DNA of 22,805 nucleotides from Gallionella sp. GTDB taxonomy: Bacteria; Pseudomonadota; Gammaproteobacteria; Burkholderiales; Gallionellaceae. The stretch covers positions 1 to 22,805 of the forward strand of contig JAUSMR010000210.1 in the NCBI GenBank assembly GCA_030645955.1. The letters are read 5' to 3'. The notes under the pieces were generated by a model. That model worked only from the letters and a program-made list of their open reading frames with translations. It was not told where the DNA came from and did not search any database. Shown here in pieces: positions 7,855 through 15,600 of the stretch (position 1 is the first letter of the stretch; each line of letters opens with the position of its first letter). Position numbers and translations under genes: made by a program.

Positions 7855-8964
7855 TTACGGAACAGGCCTGGTGATCGTGTTGGTACCACCGGTCAGATTC
7901 ACCGCAGCGCCTGACAGCACACGGCCAGGTATCAACGTTGAATTAGCACCCACATTGATCGCAACATCAATATCAGACAGGATGCTGCCCAGGAACGTGA
8001 CATCGGCCTGGATCGTAGTGATACCGGTTGGTACCCAGTACACAGTGGTATTCGCAGCATTCGCGGCACCACCATAGGCCACCGTGATAGGGCCTACTGC
8101 TGTGTTCAATGCACCTGAGGACTCGAAGATGTATACACCGGGATTGGTCAGGGTCATGTTTGAACCGACAGACATCGCACCTGTGACGCAATAGTGGCCT
8201 GCTGCCAGCGGCTGGGGCAGGGCGGCAAAATCCGTAGCAACACCGAAGGTCAGAGCTGGGTCACATGCACGGGAGGGTGCTTTGAGACAGGTAGCGGCCG
8301 TTTTCATATCGGTTACTGCGGTCGCGATTAAAGCAAGTGAACCACTAGCAGTGTCATACTTGGTGCCGATGAGCGTGCTGGGACCCGCAGCCGGGGTTAT
8401 CGACGGCGATCCGACATCACCGGTGATCACCTGCGGATTGGTAAGAGTCAGTGCAGTTCCGGCCAGCACGGCAAAGCTATTTGCGGTCCCGAGGGGCACA
8501 GGCGTTCCTACTCCTGCACAGCTTGCGACGGGTAGCGTGGAGACGGTCACGGTTACAGTGTAGTTCACCGTAGTACAGTCGCCAGCGGTTACCGTGTAGA
8601 TCACCGGACTTGTGAAGTTATTTGCCGTTGTACCGCTTGTCTGCGCCACAGCGCCTACCTTCACACCGACTCCTGTGGTCGTGAATGTCGCAACCAGTGC
8701 CGTTACGTTCGTCCCGGTCGGCACGACCACAGAGATGGTCTTTGCCGCTTCGTTGACAATCCCTGCTGCCCCGGCAAGCGAAAAGGCGGTAATAGCCTTG
8801 ACAGTTCCGACGCCAGGTACGCATGCGGCAACAACACCAGCGCCTGTACCGCTGGTTCCCAGAATCGTACCTTGCCCTCCGCCGCCGCATCCTGCCGTCA
8901 AAGCGGCAAACAGCAACGCCATGAACCACATCAGTGGCTTGGTAACTCTATCTAATCCGTTCAT
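7855..8964 (-). CDS. Ice-binding-like (DUF3494) lipoprotein with Ig-like domain, cassette A
   Basis: A 369-aa lipoprotein. The signal peptide ends in a lipobox (ALTAGC, Cys 26) followed by Gly residues, favouring outer-membrane delivery. Residues about 50-145 form an Ig-like, DUF5018-type domain (AFSLAGAAGIVNEAAKTISVVVPTGTNVTA in two parts). Residues about 155-369 match the DUF3494 ice-binding fold: LGTANSFAVLAGTALTLTN, ITGDVGS, LPQPLAAGHYCV, then a repetitive beta-helical C-terminus ending in LIPGRVLSGAAVNLTGGTN. Such proteins bind ice crystals in some species and may serve adhesion in others; activity here is untested. The N-terminal 26 residues are nearly the same as those of 20369-22375, but the mature parts differ. 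Confidence 0.88.
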   Translation of the reverse strand: MNGLDRVTKPLMWFMALLFAALTAGCGGGGQGTILGTSGTGAGVVAACVPGVGTVKAITAFSLAGAAGIVNEAAKTISVVVPTGTNVTALVATFTTTGVGVKVGAVAQTSGTTANNFTSPVIYTVTAGDCTTVNYTVTVTVSTLPVASCAGVGTPVPLGTANSFAVLAGTALTLTNPQVITGDVGSPSITPAAGPSTLIGTKYDTASGSLALIATAVTDMKTAATCLKAPSRACDPALTFGVATDFAALPQPLAAGHYCVTGAMSVGSNMTLTNPGVYIFESSGALNTAVGPITVAYGGAANAANTTVYWVPTGITTIQADVTFLGSILSDIDVAINVGANSTLIPGRVLSGAAVNLTGGTNTITRPVP

Positions 8965-9250
8965 TTTGTTCCCCTTTTAATGATCCCGAAATGCATCGGT
9001 TTAATCGACCGACCCTTTGCTGCTGGTGTATTACGTAATATTTGCTGCCAACCTGCTTTGCAACTTTACTAACCTCAGCCCGCTCCAATTCAAAATCGAA
9101 TCAACCGAATAAGTAGTGACTTGAGGTGGTTTCATACCGTTTAGTCAATACTTAGTAGTCTCATCAACCAAAGCATTTGACACACGGTTGCGTTTATCCC
9201 ACTTTCGTCCGCAACTCTCCGTGCGCTATCGCACATAGAGAAAATTATTT
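8965..9250 (-). promoter_or_regulatory. Long conserved leader of the cassette A DUF3494 gene
   Basis: This non-coding stretch shares at least three blocks, in the same order, with the leader of the cassette B DUF3494 gene (22376-22640). They are CGACCGACCC.TTGCTGCT close to the start codon, CTCCAATTCAAAAT in the middle, and a far block at 9186-9243 containing TTTATCCCACTTTCGTC and a CRP-like palindrome. Cassette A carries extra sequence between the middle and far blocks. The pattern indicates a shared promoter region or a long 5' leader. A CGGT/ACCG pair close to the start could fold near the ribosome site. Confidence 0.6.
9220..9235. promoter_or_regulatory. CRP/FNR-like palindrome upstream of cassette A
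   Basis: On the minus strand this reads TGTGCGATAGCGCACG: arms GTGCG and CGCAC around four bases. It is the counterpart of the perfect site at 22613-22628. Arm spacing fits a dimeric CRP/FNR-family regulator (TGTGN-N6-NCACA), though the factor is unknown. It lies about 260 bp upstream of the DUF3494 start codon. Confidence 0.45.
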
Positions 9251-9270
9251 TCAGAAACTCGGCACGCTCA

Positions 9271-9590
9271 AAAACAAAGACATTCAAAATCGGTCTCGCG
9301 CCAAGGCGCAAAGACGCCAAGAAAACCAATAACTTGTCAAAAAACATACGTCTATTGAACCTGTCTGCCATACCTAATACGGCACAGGCAGGTCAGTGAT
9401 AAATATCTGTTTTGTTTCGTACTTCTTTGCGGCTTGGCGGCTTGGCGCGAGACGGTTTTTTTGAATACGTTGATTGTCTTTGCGTCTTGGCGCGAAGTGG
9501 GGTAAGCAGGGATGATGCCTTGTAGGCATCAACTCGCAGACGGTTTTTTTGAATATGTTGATTGTCTTGGCGGCTTGGCGCGATCAAGTG
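9271..9590. repeat. Cluster of CTTGGCG-type intergenic repeats
   Basis: Related units built on CTTGGCGNCTTGGCGCGAGA plus a TTTTTTTGAATA.GTTGATTGTCTT tail occur here. One is on the minus strand (about 9271-9325) and two are on the plus strand (about 9423-9485 and 9537-9585). The two plus copies share agacggtttttttgaata exactly at 9450 and 9538. Between them GATGCCT/AGGCATC (9514-9530) forms a perfect hairpin. These explain the short spurious open frames in this stretch. No gene is supported from 8965 to 9823. Confidence 0.8.
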
Positions 9591-9823
9591 CTGTTTTCAG
9601 AATAAAGCCCGTTTAAAAACGGCTGAGATCGGTGGCATTTCACTCAAAATTTATTTATGCGTTATGTGCGTCACCGTACAGCTTGACGGTAGTTCGCAAA
9701 CGACAATCACTCAAACATTGATGAAGTCCCCGCTTGGAAAGCGGCGATAACTTGCTGAGAAGCTGGCAGATGTAGTGTCCACCGCGCCCCGGCGATGTTT
9801 AAAAGTATGGAAAGGAGAGCACC

Positions 9824-10267
9824 ATGTTCAGCCCAATTTCTGTTTCTATTCGAACGATCGCACTACGCATGTTTTTTGGCTTTGTATTCGCGGGTCTAGT
9901 CGTAGCGTCACGTACAGCGCAGTCTGAGGAAGATTTTTTCGCACCCGTCATGGATCTGGCAACGATTCAGTCCGCAATCACAAATACCGGTGCGCAACAT
10001 GCTTACCGGCTTAGTACGGGTATTGCACTTACCCGTTCAGAGCTCACTTCGCCATTCGGCTCAGAGTTTGGCAACCCTCAAGGACGAAGCGACATTATTG
10101 ATCCGCAAAAAAACACAGCGTGGACAGCAAACCCGAGTTGGCAATTTTCACCCGGCGGCGGATCTGCATTTTTGTCATCACTGCTGCGCTTCGAATCGAA
10201 AGCGGATCGGATCGAGATCAAACCGAAACGCCACTCAATCTCGTTCACATGGCGCAAGTCGTTCTGA
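9824..10267 (+). CDS. Unrecognised exported protein (147 aa)
   Basis: A 147-aa protein preceded by a strong AAAGGAGAG site, the best support for this start. The N-terminus has an extended signal peptide (ALRMFFGFVFAGLVVASRTAQS, cleavage near residue 34), so it is probably periplasmic or secreted. The mature part, EEDFFAPVMDLATIQSAIT..., contains a Gly/Ser segment WQFSPGGGSAFLSSLLRF and a basic C-terminus ending HSISFTWRKSF. No known domain is recognised and no Cys is present. The final aromatic residue recalls outer-membrane proteins, but the barrel content is not evident. It is the only plus-strand gene between 2576 and the right end, convergent with tpsB. Partner genes are unknown. Confidence 0.7.
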   Translation: MFSPISVSIRTIALRMFFGFVFAGLVVASRTAQSEEDFFAPVMDLATIQSAITNTGAQHAYRLSTGIALTRSELTSPFGSEFGNPQGRSDIIDPQKNTAWTANPSWQFSPGGGSAFLSSLLRFESKADRIEIKPKRHSISFTWRKSF

Positions 10268-10277
10268 TGAAACGCTG

Positions 10278-10388
10278 ATTTAATCCGTTCGTGGTTTAGT
10301 AATGACTTAGGGATGGGCTGCTTTATGCCCATCTCGCAAAAGACGCCAGCCAAGTCGCTGGTTATGTCGAACCACGAACAGATTAAAT
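10278..10388. repeat. 111-bp inverted-repeat element between convergent genes
   Basis: Arms of 19 bp at 10278-10296 and 10370-10388 (ATTTAATCCGTTCGTGGTT against the reverse complement, one mismatch) bound a segment with an inner hairpin. The inner hairpin is GATGGGC/GCCCATC (10312-10333), and a smaller CCAGC/GCTGG follows. The left flank aaacgctgatttaatc echoes the end of the 137-bp MITE. It may act as a bidirectional terminator for the 147-aa gene and tpsB, or be a non-autonomous mobile element. Confidence 0.65.
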
Positions 10389-10449
10389 TACCACCAATCA
10401 ATTAGTTATATCGACACTTCGACAAAACTCTCCTAAGCGCCATTCACTC

Positions 10450-10481
10450 CTTCGACATACTCAGGGCGAACGGCGTCGAAG
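10450..10481. repeat. CTTCGAC/GTCGAAG palindrome downstream of tpsB
   Basis: CTTCGAC (10450-10456) and GTCGAAG (10475-10481) flank the text atactcagggcgaacggc, which resembles a common CTCAGGGCGAACGG bacterial intergenic repeat. It lies about 20 bp past the tpsB stop codon and may end that transcript. Confidence 0.55.
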
Positions 10482-10500
10482 TAACTGTTACACCGCTAAA

Positions 10501-12501
10501 CTAAAAGCCAGAATAGACCGAGATATGCCCACGAAGGTCACCGGCTTTCTTAATCCCGCCTCCGTCAATTATCTGCGCCAGATCGAAGCGCATATTGAAG
10601 TTCCTCTGGATATTCCAGCGAAAACCCCCGCCAATGCTGGCGATCGAAGCCTGTTGTCGGGGTTCACCAACTAACGGATTGTTGGCAGCCTTGGCGATGT
10701 CGTAGAACAGCAAGCCGCGCAGATTATCCTCGCCGGAGATCAATTTGCCCGACAGGTTAGGCGAATAAAGTTCGAGATTGGCGAAATATCCGGTATCGCG
10801 GGCAATTTCACGCTCCAGAAATCCGCGCACGGCGGTCCCGCCGGCAATGCCGAATTGCTCACCGGATACGAGGGCATCCGGTGTGTACTGTGCATTTAAA
10901 GCGGCGCGGATTTGCCAGTTGCTCTCAAAGGCGTTCACCATGCTGGTGCCAAAGCGAAGTATCGTGTAACGGGAAGATGCCCCATTCCCGCCATTCGGAC
11001 TTGGACGCGCCGCATTGAAATTACTCTCCTGCCCGTTAACAGCCCCGGGAACATTGTGCGACAAGGCAACATAAAAGTCTGAGATCCGCCCGGGTTTCGC
11101 CCAATTTCCATCGTATGTCAAGCTGATGGGCCTCACGGTGACATCTACCGCAGCCGGTCCGCAGCCGGCCGCGCCGAAATTACCGAGTGAGCAGTTATTC
11201 TGGTACGCACGATAATCGAGGCCGTAAACAAGCCGGTGCGAATACTCACCTCGCCGCTCCAGCAACTGGTTATAGCGCAAGCCGTAAACGGTGCCCTTGC
11301 CGGAGAAAGTGAGCGGCCCCGCGACGGTCTGCGCGGTGCCGGCGCTGACATCCGATCTGGCGATGATGAAATCCACGGAATCGCCCCGCGAATATAGCGG
11401 CACGCGATAGCTCCCGCTGTAAAGGCTGACCTGGTTCCAATTCCCAGGCGAGGTGACGTAGTTGAACGTGCCAACATGATCGCGGTTGAACAGATTGGCA
11501 TGTTGCACGCCAACACCGACACGATAGTCACCGGTCTGCGGGTTGCCGGTATTATCAACAGTCATGAACGCCTTGAGTGGACGTACATCTATGACGTCGA
11601 CGGTTGCATCCACCACGCCCTGTTTCTCGCCAGGGCGCAACACCACATCCACCTGTTTGGACGGGCTCTCATTGGCAAGTTGCGCGTTCGCTGAGATATC
11701 CCCTGCTCTGGGCGACACATCCTCCCTGAGCCCCGGAAGGCTTGCGCGGATATTCTTATCCTCAAAAAAACGGTTGCCTTCGATTGTGATCTTGCCGATC
11801 CGCGCTTCGATGACCCGCAACGTGACTGTACTCTGGTCGAGATCCTGCTCGGGTGCGACTACCCACACCGCACTAAAACCTTGGCTTCGATAGCGCTGCC
11901 TGAGCGCTTCGATCGCGCGCTGCACGTCGCTAAACTCGCGTTGTTTTCCGGTGAAAGGCTTCAGCACCGTTTCGATTTCATCTGGCTTGAGCAGCGTATT
12001 ACCCTCGATATTGAAACGATCAATATCGAAATGCTCGGTCTGTATCTGTGCCAAGTTGGCAGGATTCTCGTTGACAAGCTGAGCGTTCACCGGAATCTCC
12101 CCTACTCTGTGCGAATGCGATGGAAGGCTTGAGTGGATACTTGCATCACCAGCCAAGCGGTCATCTTCGGTGGGAACCTTGACGATCCGCGATTCAATGA
12201 TCTTCAGCGTGACTAGCCCCCGGTCGAAATCTTGCTCGGACGCGATCACCCCCCTGATGTTGAAACCTGCGTTGCGATAGCGCTGCCTGAGTGCTTCGAT
12301 CGCCCGCTGCACGTCACCATACTCGCGGTGTTTGCCGGTAAAGGGCTTGAGCACCGCTTTGATCTCATCGGGTTTGAGCAGCGTATTGCCCTCGATCTTG
12401 AATCGATCAATATCGAAATGCTCGGTCTGTGTCTGCGCAAAGGATTGCGCCGATGTCAGCAGCAGCATCGCAAGCCCCATGCAACGAATTATTGACGGCA
12501 T
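10501..12501 (-). CDS. Two-partner secretion transporter TpsB (ShlB/FhaC family) with duplicated POTRA region
   Basis: TpsB proteins are outer-membrane barrels that export a cognate TpsA exoprotein. This 666-aa protein has a signal peptide (cleavage near residue 22) and two copies of a POTRA unit. Residues 26-154 and 155-283 align along their length, each starting TEHFDIDRF.IEGNTLLKPDEI. The barrel covers about 300-666 (GDYRVGVGVQHANLFNRDH, YRVPLYSRGD, GISGEQFGI-type strands, final strand SVYSGF). Most family members have one two-POTRA unit; here the set is doubled and about 100 aa longer than usual. The second half of the first copy is degenerate. A GAGGGA site precedes the start. It follows tpsA by 124 bp and is surely its partner. 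Confidence 0.93.
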   Translation of the reverse strand: MPSIIRCMGLAMLLLTSAQSFAQTQTEHFDIDRFKIEGNTLLKPDEIKAVLKPFTGKHREYGDVQRAIEALRQRYRNAGFNIRGVIASEQDFDRGLVTLKIIESRIVKVPTEDDRLAGDASIHSSLPSHSHRVGEIPVNAQLVNENPANLAQIQTEHFDIDRFNIEGNTLLKPDEIETVLKPFTGKQREFSDVQRAIEALRQRYRSQGFSAVWVVAPEQDLDQSTVTLRVIEARIGKITIEGNRFFEDKNIRASLPGLREDVSPRAGDISANAQLANESPSKQVDVVLRPGEKQGVVDATVDVIDVRPLKAFMTVDNTGNPQTGDYRVGVGVQHANLFNRDHVGTFNYVTSPGNWNQVSLYSGSYRVPLYSRGDSVDFIIARSDVSAGTAQTVAGPLTFSGKGTVYGLRYNQLLERRGEYSHRLVYGLDYRAYQNNCSLGNFGAAGCGPAAVDVTVRPISLTYDGNWAKPGRISDFYVALSHNVPGAVNGQESNFNAARPSPNGGNGASSRYTILRFGTSMVNAFESNWQIRAALNAQYTPDALVSGEQFGIAGGTAVRGFLEREIARDTGYFANLELYSPNLSGKLISGEDNLRGLLFYDIAKAANNPLVGEPRQQASIASIGGGFRWNIQRNFNMRFDLAQIIDGGGIKKAGDLRGHISVYSGF
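11653..12426 (-). repeat. Tandem duplication of the POTRA coding unit in tpsB
   Basis: Two 387-bp direct repeats (12426-12040 and 12039-11653) encode residues 26-154 and 155-283. The nucleotide text around both starts is nearly the same (atcaatatcgaaatgctcgg). The 5' halves are strongly conserved and the 3' halves less so. Confidence 0.85.
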
Positions 12502-12625
12502 GCTATCCCTCTTCTGCCCCTAACCCCGATAAACGGGATAAGCACGTTAACAAAATTATTTTCTGCCTGAAACGCGCTGAAAACAATTTGCAACTTACTA
12601 AAACCAGTAAATCCTGCACAAATAC

Positions 12626-15600
12626 TCATTTTTCTTCTCCTTTCTTTTTATCGACTTTCTCGCGTTGCTGCGGGAATGACCAGGTTTCGCACGCCCCTCC
12701 TCCGGAAACAGAATCGCAACTATTCAAGCTCCGGTTCAATCGTGAGTTCAAGTCGTTGGTTCCCCTCATCACGTCAAATCCCGGATCAGCATTATTGTAA
12801 TTCAGAGAAATATGCCAGAAGTTACCTGGACGCTGGTAGTAATCGTTATTGATTATTCCAGTAAAAATGACTTGCCCCGGGTTGAAACCCAAACTGGGCT
12901 CTGCAGCAACGCCAGTGATGATGAGATTGTTGCGCGTATAGCTCAAGATGTAGTTGCTGTTGGCCACAATATTGCCCTGATTGATGGTGTAAGGCCCGCC
13001 AAGTGCACTCTCGCCGGGAATGCGCGTGAGCGCACCAGAGAGCACGCTGCCTGCCGTATCGGCAATGCCGAGTGCCGGGTTGTTTACCAGTCCCGTAACG
13101 CTAAATGTCAATGCCGGATCGCTCGTACCGAACAGCTTGCTCTGGGGATTTGCAACAACATTAAGCGGCGCCGGCGTGATGCTCAGGTTGGCACCGGTGT
13201 AACTGATCGTGTAGTTGGGGCTGACAAGTGCGCCTTGGTTGATGGCATATGGGCCACCGGCCACTGTCTCACCCACCGCGCGGTTCAGTGTCCCGCTCAG
13301 GACGGTGGCTGCAGTGTCGCCGAACTGGAACGCGCCGGTGGTGTAGGTCAGAGACGGGTCGGCTGTGCCATACACTTTGCCTAGTGCATCTGCCGTGATT
13401 GCCAGGTTCGCAGGCGTGATGTCCGCCGCCGCCGTCGAGGTGGTCGAAGTCAGCGCGTAGTTGCTCGCCAGGCCGCCAACCCCATTGGCGATACTGTAGC
13501 CCGTGCCCGTCACTAGGTTCGCCGTAGCCACGTCTTTGGTGTTGAAGTTGATGTTCGCCGCGAGCGGGCCGTTCAGTACCAGCGCCTCGCCCGCAATCCC
13601 CGTCGCCACTGAGCCGATGTTGCCAAGCGTCGCCAGCGTATCGCCGTTATAGACTTTATTGTTCGCCACGGTCCCGCCGATGGTTACGCCCTTGGTCGTG
13701 ATGTTCGCCGCCGCCGTCGAGGTGGTCGAAGTCAGCGCGTAGTTGCTCGCCAGGCCGCCAACCCCATTGGCGATACTGTAGCCCGTGCCCGTCACCGTGT
13801 TGGCCAACAGTACGTTCAGGTCGTTGAAGTTGATGTTCGCCGCGAGCGGGCCGTTCAGCACCAGCGCCTCACCCGCAATCCCCGTCGCCACCGAGCCGAT
13901 GTTGCTCAGCGTCGCCAGCGTGTCGCCGTTATAGACTTTGTTGTTCGTCACGGTCCCGCCGATGGTCAACGCGCGGGCGGTGATGATCGCTGCGTCGCTG
14001 GCGGTGGTGCTAGTCAGGTTGTAGTTGCTCGCCAGGTGCAGCGGGTCGACGCCGTTGGCCAGGGTGTTGCCGGTGATGTTGACGGTGGTCGCTTCGAGCA
14101 CATCCTTGTCGTTGAAGGTGCCGGTGGCCGCGCCCACGGTGAGTACTTCGCCACCCACGATGCCGGTGAAGCCCGCGCCGCTGGTGGTCAGTACCGCGGT
14201 GGTGTCGCCGCTGTAGGTCTTGTCGGCGGCAGTGATGCCGGTCACCGCAGTGATGTCCCTGACGGTGATGATCGCTGCGTCGCTGGCGGTGGTGCTGGTC
14301 AGGTTGTAGTTGCTCGCCAGGTGCAGCGGGTCGACGCCGTTGGCCAGGGTGATGCCGGTGATGTTGACGGTGGTCGCATCGAGCACATCCTTGTCGTTGA
14401 AGGTGCCGGTGGCCGCGCCCACGGTGAGCAGTTCGCCGCCGACGATGCCGGTGAAGCCCGCGCCGCTGGTGGTCAGTACCGCGGTGGTGTCGCCGCTGTA
14501 GGTCTTGTCGGCGGCAGTGATGCCGGTCACCGCGGTGATGTCCCTGGCGGTGATGAGGGCCGCCTGGGTCGCAAGCGCGGTCAGCGAGTAGTTCCCGAGC
14601 TGTGCGCCCGCAAGCGACAGGCCGCTGAAGGTGACGGTCGAAGCCGTCGCCACGTCCTTGGAGTTGTAGGTGCCGGTGGACGTGCCGGTGAGGCTGACGT
14701 CGTCGCCGGTATACGCCTTGCCGTCCGCGGCCGTGCCGGCGCCGGGCGCTTCGGCGGCCAGCAGCGCGGAAGCGCCGATCAGCGTCGTATCGGTGGTGGC
14801 GTCATAAATCCTGCTGGCCGCCACGGACAAACCGCTCTGGGTCAGCGCCTTGGCGGTGATGCTCGCCGACAGACTCGCGGGCTGGAAGAGTGAATATTTT
14901 GAAGCATTCGCTCCGTTTATGCTGTATCCGCTAAGCGTGAGGACCTCAGTATGTACGTCCTTGTTGCTAAAGTTGGTGACGCTGCCGGTGCCAGCGAGAT
15001 TTACGGTGTCGCCGATAGCAGGGGCGATCGTGGCGATTCCGGTCAGGACCGCCGTAGTGTTGCCGTTATAGGTCTTGTCCGCACTTAAACCGGTCACGAA
15101 CAAGAGCATGTAAGTGTTCAGGCCGCTGGGGACAAAACTGAGGTAGACAGCGCGGTCAGCAGCGTAGTTGGCGTACGAGGTGGGGTTGTAGTAAATATTG
15201 GTGGTTGGTGTCGGTCCAGAAACACTACCTGCGCCTGAAAAAGTGACCGTACCGATACCGGTACCAAGATTGTCGGCACGCAACTCGACTACGGAACCAG
15301 CACCGTTGGCGCTGAGGGCAGCGTTGACGAGCACGTCATGTCCAGCGCTTAGCGTGATCGCGGCAGGAGCACCGTTGGCGCTGATCGCGCCATTGACTGT
15401 CACGTCATGTCCAGCGGTCAGCTTGATCCCGGCACCCGCAGTGTTGTCGGTCATCGCGGCACTGACGAGCAGGTCATTTTTAGCCCTCAGCTCGAGGGTT
15501 GTCGCGGCAACCCAGGTAATCACGGTTGATACAGTGATGTTGCCGGCACCTGCGGCAGCGCCAGCAGAAGCATCCACTAAGACATTACCACCCCCAAGCG

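Noticed and set aside
9150..9250. Cyclic di-GMP (GEMM) riboswitch in the DUF3494 leaders
   Set aside because: CGAAAGTGGGATAAAC recalls part of the GEMM core, but the GGGACGCAAAGCC and GGTAGC elements are absent, and the GTTGCG/CGCAAC stem of copy A is not preserved by compensating changes in copy B.
9141..9371. Minus-strand open frame of 76 codons
   Set aside because: It runs through the conserved non-coding leader block and a CTTGGCG repeat, which explain it.
13434..14550. CRISPR-like regular repeats
   Set aside because: Repeats are 282-285 bp, contiguous, in frame and inside tpsA; there are no short repeats with unique spacers or cas genes.
14036..14893. Long plus-strand frame of 285 codons within tpsA, and others antisense to tpsA
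   Set aside because: Antisense shadows of the GC-rich repetitive adhesin gene: no ribosome site, and repetitive Gly/Arg/Val content.
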